From contig CM060898.1 of assembly GCA_030762935.1 (NCBI GenBank), positions 98,649,281-98,713,280 on the forward strand: DNA of 64,000 nucleotides. The letters run 5' to 3'. The number at the start of each line of letters is the position of its first letter. The stretch's first letter is position 1. Of the stretch, positions 46,646 through 59,700 are shown in pieces. The position numbers and the translations under genes are program-made. The notes under the pieces were generated by a model. That model was not told the origin of the DNA. It worked only from the letters and a program-made list of their open reading frames with translations, and ran no database searches. Source of the stretch: Hymenopus coronatus (Eukaryota; Arthropoda; Insecta; Mantodea; Hymenopodidae).

Positions 46646-47002
46646 TTAATTTAATTCATTTTCTAGATTATTATGAAATATTACCCAGGTTCCCTAATGC
46701 ACAACTTCAAAGAATCGAACAGTTTTAAAAGCTGCTATTTCATAACTTTAATGAAGACGATATTGAAGATGTTTTACAATGTGCTGAGGTATATAAAGAG
46801 GTCATTCCTTGTTTTTAGCTTTGAAGGGAGAGCTACAATTTTGGTAAGAGATGAGAATATTTATTATGCCAAAGTCTGCAGCAGATGCCTACAAAACAGC
46901 ATCAGCACTGCCAAATATTAGAACTCTGTACCAACCATTGTATACATTTCGGTGACTGCTAGCACTGACTAGCGATCTTTCTCTACCTTGTGTTGCTAAA
47001 AA

Positions 47003-47294
47003 GTGTCTTCAGTGCAGAATGATAGAAGATCGTTTGAATACACTGGCTTTACTGCATATCCATTAAGACATTATGTTGAAAATGAATGTTAGTAAGGTAC
47101 TGGAAATCTTCAGCAGGAAACATAAGAAAACTATCACTATTATTTATTTAAAAGTATCTTCAGTGCAGAATGACAGAAGATCGTTTGAATACACTGGCTT
47201 TACTGCATATCCATTAAGACATTATGTTGAAAATGAATGTTAGTAAGGTACTGGATATCTTCAGCAGGAAACATAAGAAAACTATCACTATTAT

Positions 47295-47304
<10 letters not shown>
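47003..47304 (+). repeat. 151-bp tandem duplication
   Basis: 47003-47153 and 47154-47304 are almost identical, differing at about three positions (for example GTGTCTTCAG against GTATCTTCAG). The second unit runs into a (TA)n run at 47303-47333 and a T-run to 47359. Confidence 0.9.
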
Positions 47305-47351
<47 letters not shown>

Positions 47352-47429
47352 TTTTTTTTGCTAATAACCTTTGTATTAAAATTACAGGTATATTTCTTAC
47401 AGTTATTGTATATTGTTTGTTAATCCGAA

Positions 47430-47500
47430 ATATGAGAATACTTTTTGCCCGTCTGACCTTTGTGCCTCTCCCAGAAAAAATCCTGGATCCACCCGAGTGT
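47430..47500 (-). repeat. fragment sharing the GGATCCAGGATTTT motif
   Basis: The minus strand reads CGGGTGGATCCAGGATTTTT then CTGGGAGAGGCAC, like the block starting at 28640. Only about 70 bp are recognisable. Confidence 0.35.
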
Positions 47501-47504
47501 GTAC

Positions 47505-48490
47505 TGGAGTTTGCTAAATAAGATACTGAACAAATGCAGGAATCTGCCTGCACTTATAGATACTTGATAAATTAATATTAAGGACATTTGGTGATTGCAT
47601 TAGTTAATTTTTAGGTATAGTTACCAAGCTTTAACTCGTAAGGTTTTCTTTCAAATCTGGTAGCTTGCCATGTTGGGTTATTGTTTGCAACTCTGAGTAT
47701 CCCTGGTCCTTTAATGTTTCTAGTATCCTGTCCTGAGAACTACTCTACCTCTAAGTGGTGGTATGCTTACCAATCACCACAATACTGACAGGAGAAAGTT
47801 CCTTCATTGAAGGAATTGATACCACCTAGTATACTAAGAGCCACCAACAGTTACAAAGAAGCAATTGGGAAAATGGAACAGAGAAGGGAGGATATATTGG
47901 ATGATTTTTACTGTAGGAGACTATGAAAAACCAAAGGTGGAAAGATACAAACTACCAATTGAGACACCTCATAACAAGAATGGTGGAACTTAGATCGCAT
48001 TTCAAAGTATGCAAATAAAGAAAGTTCACAGACCATGCACAACATGGATAGGTATGCTGTGCAATAATTACTGTAAAAACACCTTATACTGAAATGCAAG
48101 AGTATGACAAAGACGTCGGATATGCCAAAAAGCATTAACATAATATACTTACACAAATGTCCAAATTTCTCACATTATGTTCCCTTTATTATATTGGCAA
48201 TCACATTGAAGCATGTCCAATAGCAAAATGGATGCTTTGTTCGCATTCACTTGTTATTTTCCTATAAAAGAAAAAGTTATTCTGATTTCATATCTTATTT
48301 TGTGACACGTCCTTCAGGAACAAATATGTTGAAATTTTATCGGACATGGTAGGAGGAAAGGCTGAATATGGAAAATAACAGGACATGGATAGTGCATAAG
48401 TGTAGTTTTGCAATACATTTTGAGACCATTAATTATTACAATTATTATTAGTTTATTAATAATTTAGCAATGTAAAATTAAAAGAGTATA
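47505..48490. other. unassigned sequence
   Basis: No gene or known repeat is seen before the LTR at 48496. Confidence 0.4.
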
Positions 48491-48495
48491 AACAT

Positions 48496-49320
48496 ATGTA
48501 AATTCAGCTGGAGAAGAAAGCTGACGCCAAGAGAGTCAAAGGGGATAAGAAGCTCTTTTGTCAGAAAGGACTCTTTGTCAAGTCACGTACACTTGAGCTA
48601 GGTCGGGGGTGAACTGAAAAATATGGAAGATGGTAATTCTTCATTGTACTAGGCTTGTCAAATGAGGTTTACAGTGCATCCTGGGATAAGGAAATTGATT
48701 CTTGGGTAATATTGACGCCAATTGTGCGCCTTTTCTGCCCAATCAGAAAGAGGCTGCCATGACATTAATTTTTGTATATAAAGAGCCCAAAAAGGCACCT
48801 CGAAAGCTCTGTTCTAATCCATCTGTTCTGACCTGTGCGTGAAAGTTGTCTGTAGCTGTTCTGCTGTTGTTCGTCGGGCTGAACTTAAGTACTTCACATA
48901 AAGTTAGACACAAAGCTAGTGACGAGTACTAATATATTACGTGTGTTCAGCCATGTTATTAGAATAGTAACCAGTGTATAAGTGAAAATTATTAAAGGCA
49001 AATGTGCTTGTTTTGTCTCTTATAGGAAGGAATAAACTCAAGCAAAGTATACAACTTTTAATTATTATAAGACCACTCCTGACCTACCCCCATTTGCTTT
49101 ACCACCCCGGGTGAGTCAATTATCGTGCCTACTGAGCAACACCGAGGCAAACTCACCGGTAGTAGATTCACCATACCAGGTAAGTGGGTATACTCATAGG
49201 TAGGGGAGTGAGTCTGATCAATGACTACAATCTGCACTCATTGCATAAGGCGTCTTAAATGTGGTGTAAGAGGCAACCCTGCATATAATATCTAATATTA
49301 ACACTGCATATGGTTTCCAA
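48496..49320 (+). repeat. LTR-A copy, plus orientation
   Basis: It is full-length homologous to the LTR nested at 30692-31628: GAAAGCTGACGCCAAGAGAG, GTATATAAAGAGCCCAAAAA, TTATTATAAGACCACTCCTG, AACTCACCGGTAGTAGATTC, GTAGGGGAGTGAGTCTGATC. Homology ends near CATATGGTTTCCAAAC. The following CGTGGGGCTC resembles a leader, but no coding interior follows, so it is most likely a solo LTR. Confidence 0.65.
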
Positions 49321-49759
49321 ACGTGGGGCTCAATAACGCTATAATTTTATTACTTCCTTATTAGATCTAGATTTTGTAGTTTTCTTCTTTGGCTACTATA
49401 GCCACTTTTTAGATATTTACTAGGTCTGCTGTTCACATGCATGAGCTGTCTTAAACTTTAAGGGCCCTAAGCTGCAAAGTGTAGCCCCAAGTGGAGGGCT
49501 CTAAGCTGCATTAATTTAGCTGAGGTTTGTGATTTTATAGATAGATTTATCATTAGCCTGAAGAAATACAGATTCTATGGCATCATCAAAACACAAAGAA
49601 ATTTTGTTACATTTGAGTTCAAATATATACAGAATTTGTAAAAAAAAAAATCAAAAATAGTTTTCTGCGAGGGCCAGGCTCCTTCCTACTTTTGTAATGA
49701 TCTGTAATGACAAACACAAAGCAGCACAAGAAAAATATGGTTGCAAAGATGATTATGAT

Positions 49760-49766
<7 letters not shown>

Positions 49767-49824
<58 letters not shown>
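49767..49824. repeat. (TAA)n microsatellite at a LINE 3' end
   Basis: About 58 bp of TAA units directly abut the 3' end of the minus-strand LINE. LINEs of the CR1/L2 and RTE groups often end in such repeats instead of poly(A). Confidence 0.9.
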
Positions 49825-49825
<1 letters not shown>

Positions 49826-52100
49826 TTATAGTTTTTATTCTGTGGAACAAGTTAGAGTTTCTGATTGAAGTATTCATTAATAGTGAGTGGTAAATGACTT
49901 TTGAGATGGTTCTTAATGGTCGTTCTAAATTTTTTGTGATTAAGCTCTTTAACACTGTTTGGATGATGGTTGTATAAATTTATTCCCTGATGAGATATAG
50001 ACTTAAGACACCTGGTGAGCCTATGAGCGTTAAGATGTATATTACTGCAGGCTCTTGTATCGTGGTCATGTAGGGCAAAGTTTCTTTTAAAGAGTTCCAA
50101 ATTTAATTATAAAAGAGATCGACTCTAAGATATATATACAAGGTAAGGGTAATATAGATAATTCTTTGAATACTATTTTACTATCTGATCGTATTGGTAC
50201 CTGTTTTATGATGTTTACTTATCTTTTCTGAAGCATAAGTATCTGCAAACTTTTTGAAGATGCCCCCATGCTATTATTCCATATGAGAGCAGTGAATGGA
50301 CATAACCATTGTACACTGACTTTAAGCCCTCCAAGGGCAATACTTTTGAGAGGACTTTAAATGCACAGCATAGACAGCTGCCTTTCCCGCTTGGATGATG
50401 TATGTGTGTTTCCATGTCAGGTTTGCTTCTACCCATATTCCCAAGAATTTTGTGGATTCTACTTCGGTAATTTGTACATCATTGAAAGACACTTGCATTG
50501 GGTCTTGTTCATAATTATGGAACTATATATACCTACACAGTTTTTTCAATGTTAAACTTGAGCTCATTGGTCGATAACCAGTTTTCTATTTGTTTTAAAA
50601 CCTTGCTGGTTTTATCCTGCAACTTATTTTTGGCAAGGTCACTAATTGTAATACTCGTGTCATCTGCAAATAACACACTTTTTGCTTGAGCAATATTGGA
50701 AAGGAGATCGTTTATGTATATAGGAAAGAGTAGTGGACCTAATACTGAGCCTTGTGGGACTCCATGCTTTATAATAACATCATTTGATTTAGCTGAAAGA
50801 ACTTCAACAGACAGATATTTGTTACTTAAATATGAACTAAACCCTCATTCTGCATTTGTTAAGTTTGTGAATCAATAATTTATAGTTAACCATGTCGAAA
50901 ACTTTGCTAAGGTCTAGAAAGAGTCCAACAGTCTTTTCTTTGTTATACTGAGTTTTGAATATTGATTCTAGGAATGAAAATATAGCATTGCTAATGTTTT
51001 ACCTTTACAAAATCCAAACTGAACTTACTTAAAATGCTGCATGCCTCTAGGAAAGGTATTAACCTGTTGTACATTACTCTTTCAAGTATTTTTGCAAATA
51101 CTGATAGAGATATTGGGCAAAATTTTGTACACAGTCTTTTGCACCCTTTTTAAAAATTGGGCGAACCTTGCTGTTTTTAGAACTTACGGAAATATTCCCA
51201 TAGCCAATGACGAATTTGCAATATCCACCAAAGGAGTTAGTAGGTGGAATGCTGTTTGTTTTACAATTTTATCTGGGATGTCATCATTTCCACTTGAGTA
51301 CTTGTTTTTTAAGCCTTTAGTTATTGTGGTCATTTCTTCTTAGAAATATAGTTTAGCTGTTTGTTATTTGAGGAAGTAACAGGGGATGAGTATTTGATGC
51401 TGTTTGAAAGCCCTCAGCGACCTGACTTAATATTCATTAAACATCTCGCTATTTCTTTGGGATTTTTAATGTTTTCCCCATTTTTGTTTAGTATGATTTT
51501 TTTCTTAGCATTTGTCTTATTTTTTCCAGTTTTATCAGTATCTTCTACATAGCTTTTGCTTTGTTTTTAGCATTTGCAATATAGCCCTCATTAGATTTCA
51601 ACTTTGCTAAGTGTATGACCTGGTTTAGGATCTTGCAGTAAGATTTATGGTATTTTCGGAGATGCTTATCATTATTCATTTTACACAGATTGTATAATTG
51701 CCTCTTTCTTTTGCATACTGAAATTATTATACCTTTTGTGAGCCATTTTAGTTCTTTCCTATTTTGATTATTTGAACTGATGATCTTTTTGAGTGGGAAT
51801 GCTACATTAAAATAATGCTTGATAGTAGTTAGAAAAACTGTTGTTTTGTCATTTATATCGTTTTGGTAAGTACATCTGTGCAGGTGTCTTTTCCTAGCAA
51901 ATGTTCAAGCAATGTATGTTGTCTTTCCTGAAAGATCTTTTATTGCTAAGAGATTTAGGAGATTTTGAAGGTATATTTCCATTTATTTGCATATCTAGGG
52001 GCACAGCATAGTGATAGCAAATTCCTAAGTTTACATTTTCTACCATGAACGGGGGAGAGTTACAATTATAATTTGATCCAAACAAGTTTGAGAGGAGGGG
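49825..52100 (-). mobile_element. third LINE type, reverse transcriptase remnant
   Basis: Minus-strand fragments in order are a linker (ICYHYAVPLDMQING), DTDKTGKNK and IARCLMNIKS spacer residues, HGVPQGSVLGPLLFPIYIND (near 50700-50760), FADDTSITISD (FADD at 50659-50670), KQIENWLSTNELKFNIEK, a primer-grip and thumb part, SVYNGYVHSLLSYGIIAWG, and a C-terminal HDHDTRACSNIHL. Several frames are involved. The C-terminal 'HDxxTR' block is usual in LINEs whose 3' ends carry microsatellites. Endonuclease missing. Confidence 0.8.
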
Positions 52101-53603
52101 AGGTATAGCCGAGGGGCCTTTGAAACGAAAACTATAGAGATCTCACGAAGAGGTTAAAATAAGGTAATTATAGAGAACTTGGGCCCCTCTAGAAATTAAA
52201 CAAATTGTGGTTTGACTGTAAGTTTGGTTTATACTTGTTACGTTTTCACCAATTTTTTGTATCGGAAAAGCTCCGTAATTAAGTTAAACGCTAATTTATT
52301 ACGTGCGCGTAGCGATCCTTTTTTGTGAATATTTATGAAGTATGCTGCCTAGAAGGAGTAGAATATAAATAAAGAAGTCTTGTAGTACTTTTGCAATGTA
52401 AATATATGATGATACTACACACTAAATGGGCTAAAACCTGAGTTTCATTGTCGGCGGCAGGCGAACAGTGTTGTGGAATGCAACACCGGCATATGTTGCC
52501 AGACGCTGTGCTGATGTATGACGAGTATGTTTCACGCAGATACAGCTGTTCAGTGAATTTTATTATGCAGAACTTCGGCCACTTTAAAATCGAATGAAAC
52601 TAAGTGTGATTGATTGACTTTGTATTTATGATGACAATTTCAAAGCCTGTGGATTTCAAATTTAGCGCGAGGTTAGGTTTCAATCCGTTTAGGTTAGTGT
52701 GTGTATATAAATTTATGTTTCTAATTTTATATCGTGGTAGTACCTCATTATCGATATTTCCAACAACTCTTAACAGCGCAATGGATACAACATTAGTTTT
52801 TTAAACCATCTCCCCACCCATAATCCCTCTCTAATCACACCGGTCCCGTTAGAGTGCAAAACTGGCATAAGTCGCAGTGGAGAGAGTTAGCGGCCCAACT
52901 TGTAAATAATTACCTAAAATAATCTCGGCAATCGAGCTGATTTCGAATTTGGATATCTTATGGAAGTTTTACCTTTTTCTCTGGGCATTCGAATCACAAC
53001 ATATCTAGGCAATCTACTAAATAATCAAATCCCTGGCAGCGCTTTGCACATGTTTTATCGTCATCTCATTGTCTCCAAACAAGTTTTGTATCTGAACTTT
53101 AATAACACAATTCACAACTTCACAATACCAGCAAGTAACTTTTAAAAATAATAAAAACACTTGTTTACAATGTAAAACAACAACATTGCAGACACAAAAT
53201 GTCCCTAGTGCAGCAGTGCCACTTTGTGACTAAAACTTGATTAGGAAACGATGAAGACTAGGAATAACAATGCACAATAGGCATATTAATAACATAACAC
53301 AAATATCACTGATGTCTAACTGTTACACATCCATAACTTTCACAACGATGGAACCTGTGTTTGTTTTTTTTCCCCCTAATAGTTCACAACAACAACAACA
53401 ACCACCTTAACAAGAACGTTATTGTAAATCCGTTTCGGTAATTCATATCGGAGGAAAACGAATAAAAATTTATATTAAATAAAAGGAACTGATATATCGT
53501 TAATGTAGAGAATAGGTACGTTTAATGAAGTGACGACATTATATCAACATTTTAAAACTAGTACCGATTTCTAACCAGCTAATACATTTTTGGAAAGTGA
53601 AAG
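52101..53603. other. upstream region of EXOSC6
   Basis: About 1.5 kb without recognised repeats sit before the EXOSC6 start. It should include the promoter and 5' untranslated region. I see no TATA box at a believable place; CpG is slightly raised around 52440-52540. No transcription start can be set. Confidence 0.4.
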
Positions 53604-53757
53604 ATGCCTACGGATTACAGAAGAATACAGGGCCCAGAGAAAACAATGCCATATTCGTTATATGTCAAAACTCAGAAATCTTACGCCGCTATACTGTCCA
53701 AACTAAAGAATAACGAAAGAAAGGACGGACGGAAGTATGACGATTCACGGCCATTAT
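53604..53757 (+). CDS. EXOSC6: EXOSC6 exon 1
   Basis: ATG 53604 opens 51 codons plus one base. The N-terminus MPTDYRRIQGPE has the RRIxGPE signature that starts animal MTR3, and the exon ends with RKDGRKYDDSRPL, the usual DGR...RP lead-in of RNase PH proteins. The context AAAGATG is acceptable for initiation. The split codon T|AT across intron 1 gives Tyr, matching the RP[VL]Y of relatives. This start is preferred over any start in exon 2. Confidence 0.9.
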
Positions 53758-56700
53758 GTAAGTAAACAAGACTTTGGTTTTTCCTGAATTTAATGCATCT
53801 GTTGTGGGCGTAGTACTGTGTAAGCCGATTAATTTAAGAAAAAATACCACGGGCGAACCAGATTTGAAAGACATTGACTATTTTTTTGGGATCATTGAGG
53901 TTATAGCTTCACAGATCCCTTGACAATTCTCCCCACTCCTCTACTTATTAAAACATCATTCTGCTACGCTTTGCAGCCTAGGCTCACCATCTAGGGTCAC
54001 GCTTTACGGCTTAGGACCCTAAAAGTTTATAGCAGACGAGTAAGTAACTACAAAGCGGCTCTAATGGCAGGATAACAAAAGTACCAAATCCGGATCACGT
54101 GTGGAAGTAATGCGGAATTGGTTCTAAAAAGTTATTATTCCAGGATTCGTTATTATTAGTGAAGTGGATGAAATTAACTGAGGGTGAAATTAATGAAAGA
54201 AAAGATGATTTTGGAGTAATTGGTGGAATGAGTGGTAGGAGAACCCAAAGAAAACCTGCCCTGATACCGTTTTACCCACCACAAATCCCAAATGCCATCC
54301 TTTGGGATCAAACTTGGGCCATAAGGTAAAGAGACTAGAGGTCTAACCACTCTATAGCGCCAACTCTTTGGAAATTTAAAGCTGTTATTTTCTCTTTTAC
54401 TTGGGTAACAAGTTCATATTAATCAGTTTTGAGCCTTAAAAATAGGACAAAATATATCACACAAACAGTAATATGATTGCAACAATTTAATATCTTGTTT
54501 GTTTTGTTCATTTGGTCCTGTTATTGAGCAAGGCTCAGGAACACTGAACGCGCCATACAGAAAACCAACTTTATCAGTTCATGTCACACAACTGTTTTGA
54601 CCACCACCACTAAATACTCAACTGCTACAAATGCTTCCTTTTTTTTTTTTACTACAATCATCATTACTTGTCAATATTTAAGAAAATGGTAAATAGTGCT
54701 CTTAATGTCATGCAAGATCAAAAGTAGTAGGTTGAAAATGAGGCATGCAATCTTACTGTCCAAAACACCAGACAAGTATAAAAATAAATTAAGAAATTCA
54801 AACTAACAATATGTGCAATACATTAAAACCATATAATGACATTACATTTCCCTTATGGCTGAAGAATTTTTATCGATCATCCATAAACTCTTTCATTGAG
54901 TAATAGGCCTTCTCTATATATAGTTTTTAAGAGCAGACTTTTACCTTTCTATTTTGCTGAAGATAATAATTTTAAGTCATTTGGAAGGGCATTGAATATT
55001 CCAACACATTCATTGTATATTCCATTTTGGTAACAAGTTAAGCTAGTTTGGGTAAACCCATTCTCTGTCTAGTATTTATATTATGTAGATTTTCATTTTT
55101 AGAAAGTATTCTTGTTTTTTGATGAGGAAACACATGAGCATGTAAATGTATTCACATGGAAGTGTCAGAATGTTCAGCCTTTGAAACAGACCCTTACATG
55201 GAACTGTATTGTTGATGGATGCTGTACATGGTTCTGATGGCTCTCTTTTTTAATATAAATACTCATTTACGTTCAACTGAATTGCCTCAATATAAGACCA
55301 TATTTCATTACCAAAACAAAAATAGGCCTAGTATACCTGCTTTAATGTATGGATTGTGCAAAATGAATTCAGTGATTTAAGTGCAAATATCACCAATCTT
55401 AGCTTAGATATAATGTTCTCTATATCAGCTTTCCAATTTAGATGCATATGAACTTGGAGACTTAAGATTTCTTTGTTTATGTAGTTCATGTTTCTTCAAC
55501 AAAGTTAAGTTTGCCTTCTTTTGTTTTTAGATATGAAAACTGGAGTAATAAGTCAGGCAAAGGGCTCAGCATACATAGAACAAAATGGTACAAAAGTAAT
55601 ATGTTCTGTGTTTGATCCTCGAGAAATTCCACGCAAATCAGAATACAGTGTGAATGGAGAGTTGTATTGTGAGTTCAAATTTGCACCATTTTCCTGTGCA
55701 ACCTGGAGGGCACATCAACAAGATTCTGAGGAGAAAGAGAACAGTCTCATTCTTAGAAGAGCATTAGAGCCAGCAGTGTGCCGTGTAAGTTATCATGAGC
55801 GAAAATAGTGAAATCATGCAGCCAGTACACAATACATTCTAGTCTGTAGTGCAGTTTTAATTCCTTAAACCTGAGTATTTATTAAAACAAACTCAAAAAA
55901 TATTTTTAGTGATTTAAGGCTGGTGCACAATAACCAAAGAATTGCAGCATGCTCTTCTACTAGATTGAATTTCACCAGGCTTGCCTCTTCTATAGTTTTA
56001 AAGCAAACTTTACTCTGTGAAGCAATACTTGCCCTTCCTCAGGAGAGGTGTTCTTAATTCTAAGTGTAGGGAAAATATGAAAAGAGTTGATCAGGATCTT
56101 TAAGCAAGGAAGCAGGTGTGTGTTTACTAATTAAGCAAAATATAAAAATAAGTAACAAATCTTCATATATATTCTGAATAAAAAAACAATACATTAAATA
56201 ATCAAAAATCTGAATGGCTATTATTTAAAATATACTTGAGATATAATCAGGAATAAGAATTAAAGAAAATTAATATTACAATCTGAACAAATCATGCAGT
56301 TAAATCTTGGAGAATATTAGAAGCCATAATAGAAAATGAATAAAGAAATTTATAACTGAATAAGAATTAATCACAAATGAACAACTATCAAAATAAAACA
56401 AAATTTTGGTGATAAAAAAAATGGGAACAAAAGAGATTCTCAATTCATGCGCACTAGAGAGCAAAATAATACACATTACAGCTGCATTTAAATGTACAGT
56501 GAAATGGAATATAACCATTATTATAGCATTTTGACTAAATACAAAAATCTGATGTATTCCATTCACATGACTTTCTCTACATCATAGTAACAAATTATTG
56601 TTAATAAACATATTCTTCTGTTTATGATAATCGAGGTAAACATTAGCAAAAAGTGTCTTAATTACTTGCTTCCTTGTAAGTAGAAAGAAAATAAGAAAAT

Positions 56701-59700
56701 ACACTAGGCTAAACCGACAGTCAAATCCTTTAAAAGCTGGTTGCTATGTGGTTGACATCCGTTTCTCTGCAGGAGTTACAACTTCCATGTGAGAAAAAAT
56801 TAAGTATCTTGAATTTAAAACAAATGCCAAGAGATATCTTAGAAATGGTCAATTCCACGAAAAAAAAGTATATTACATAAATTGTGTGTTTTAATGTGAT
56901 CTACACTTGGATATGGAACAACAAGTTTTGATGGAGAAATCATTGCAATAAGTGAAAGTCTCAGAAATCTTATGCCACATTAATAAATTCAAAAATGCAG
57001 TTATATTATCAGACTCCAAAGCAGCTATTCTATCAATAGTATCTAGATACTCATCTTCTGAGATAACTAAAATGCTCTCCCAACTGCTAACACTCAATAA
57101 AAGAATAATATTCCAATGGGTACCATCTCATTGTGGAATCCTGGGAAATGAAAATGCTGATGCTTTGGCAAAGAAGGGCAGCATTGCAGCTGACAGACCA
57201 GTCACCAATGTACATACTACTCTGTCAAAAGATTCATTAAATCTACATACGCAGATTTCAATAAACAAAATCTGATAATACAATCAAAAGGAAAAAATGG
57301 AATTCCCTACATGAAAAACCTCGCAAATCGTCTGTAGCTGCATTTAAATTGGCAACAGGCCATGACTGTTTGGCCAAACATCTGTATAGGATTGAAATAT
57401 AACAATTTCCAAACTGTCCACTATGTAACTCAGATCAAGACATGTATTCGAAGCATCTCAAAATATGTACTTCAGTGGCTGACCATGAAAATATCTCTGA
57501 AAAATATTGGAGTGCAAGAAGATAAATGACTTTGTTATCAAATGTCTGGCATTAGAGAACAATAACAACATTTTTTGTATAATAAAGTTTTGTCTATTTC
57601 TTACGGTTTACCAGTTACGCAAAATTTCATTCAGAATAAAGAATTCTTCAGAGGCTATATCTAGAAAATTCAAGACATCTTTAATATATGTCATATAGAT
57701 ATCTTTAATATACAGTATTTTAATCAAAACCATTAGAGACAGTTTTGAGAAAATCAACATTTTTGAAACTTTTTCCATGTAAAGGAAGTTTGTCACATCC
57801 CTGGAAGATATTAAACTTAAATAACAAGTTTGGTATTTTACTGACTTTTCGTTTTTGAGTTATTGTGTTCACAGACACATGGACATATACACCTAAGCGT
57901 GCATGGAGCTTTTTCTAAAAGTGCTTTTCTTTTAATATAGGGGTCCCTAAAACATACATTTCTGGTGAAATCTCGGTATTAAATATTTGGGGTGAGTGCA
58001 ATATCTTCTCTATACATTATACATTTAGTACTTGTAGAGAAAGTAAAAATTGAGTCTTGCAATCCTAATACCAAACTAAGGCATTTAACTATACAAGCAA
58101 ACATGGCTAGCTTAGTCATGCAGCTCAGTCATATAGACAATGAAAGCTTGTGAACTAGCACCACGAACAACCTTTGTGCATATATGTATATGAAACTGCA
58201 GCACTTCCATAGGGAAATACAAATGATGCTGTAGTTTCATACTGCCTTATTTAAAGAAATTACAAATTCTCATGCAATATGTACATATTGCAGCTAGAAA
58301 ATAAAAGAAAACTAATTTGAAACATATAGCAATGGCATAAGAAAATTTAGCATCAAGTGATTTTATGGATGCATGCCGTCATGAGAGGGATCATTGAAAA
58401 CATTACCAAAAAAATCTGATGTGTTCCATTCACATGACTTTCTCCATATCTCTGCTACAAATTTTGTTAAAAAGGTTATGCTTCTTTTTGCTTCATGCTA
58501 ATCGAGAAACAATTAGCAGAAATAGATTTATTAATTGCTTCCATGCAAGTAGAAGGGAAATAAGGAAGTAGCATAGGCCAAAGTATTACTCAAAAGCTGG
58601 TTACTGTGTGACTGAAGTTCCTTTGTTTCTATGGACAGGAGTTGACAAATTCCTCTATGAGAAAAGTATTTTTAAAGCTGAAATCAATAACAAGGAAATA
58701 TCTCAAAAACAATCCACTGCACGAAAAAAATGTACATAACACAAATTGTATGTACTAACAAGCTCTACATTTTTTGTGAAGTAAGTTTTTGTCTATCTCT
58801 TACGGCTTGCCAGTTATTCAAAATTTCATAAAGTTCATTGACAATAAAGTAATCTTCAAAGGCTATTCCCAGAAAATTCAAGACATACATTTTATTTTTC
58901 AGGTAAATATCTTTAATAAACAATATTTTAATCAAAATTGTTTGAGCCATTTTTGAGAAAATCAAAATTTTCGAAAATTTTTCCATGTAAAAGGTAGTTG
59001 GCAGTGGGGGGGGGGGGATTTTCTTTAAAATCTTCGTGTCGCATCCTTGAAAGATACTGAACTTAAATACCAAGTTTTGTATTTAACAGACTTTTCATTT
59101 TTGAGCTATGCTGCCCCACAGACACACACAGACATTTTTCAAAAATGTTAATTTTTGGAATAGGGGGTCTCAAAACATATATTTCCAGTGAAATCTCAGT
59201 ATCAAAGTTTTGGTTGCAATACAATAACCTTCTCTATGTGCTATGTATAAGAAAGTAAAAATTATCCTGATTGTTGCAAACATTAGTGCCGTGAAATATT
59301 TAGTGATGTGTTTTTATCAGCAGGTGAACTTGTTCTCTCTGTAGTTTGTTATAGAGCATCGAAGTTAGGATGGCCATGTGACATTGGTGAGAGGGGACAG
59401 ACCTTTGCCTAAAAGCCATGATCGGTGTGTCATTTAACAAGTGCCGATATAAATACGGTACGAATGGAAACAAGAATGAGAAGTAAAACATCATACAACA
59501 TTTTGGTTAACAATACCCCAGGAACGAGATTGAGAATGCATATCAATAGCAAAGTGGAAAGTCAATTATGCATATTATTTTGTTTGCAACTCACCTATTA
59601 TTTTTCAACCACTTCCACTTCAGCCAATATAATCAAATTAGCAATGTAAAATATTCTACAGAGTAAATATTTTTCTAAATGCAGATCCATTACTATTTTT

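Noticed and set aside
47237..47521. 94-codon ORF
   Set aside because: It reads through a (TA)n and T-run and has low-complexity Tyr/Ile/Phe residues.
49686..49955. Poly-Tyr ORF
   Set aside because: Translation of the (TAA)n microsatellite at the LINE 3' end.
55785..55808. EXOSC6 exon 2 extended to the stop at 55806-55808
   Set aside because: CGT|GTAAGT is a strong donor, and exon 3 continues the family sequence exactly in phase.
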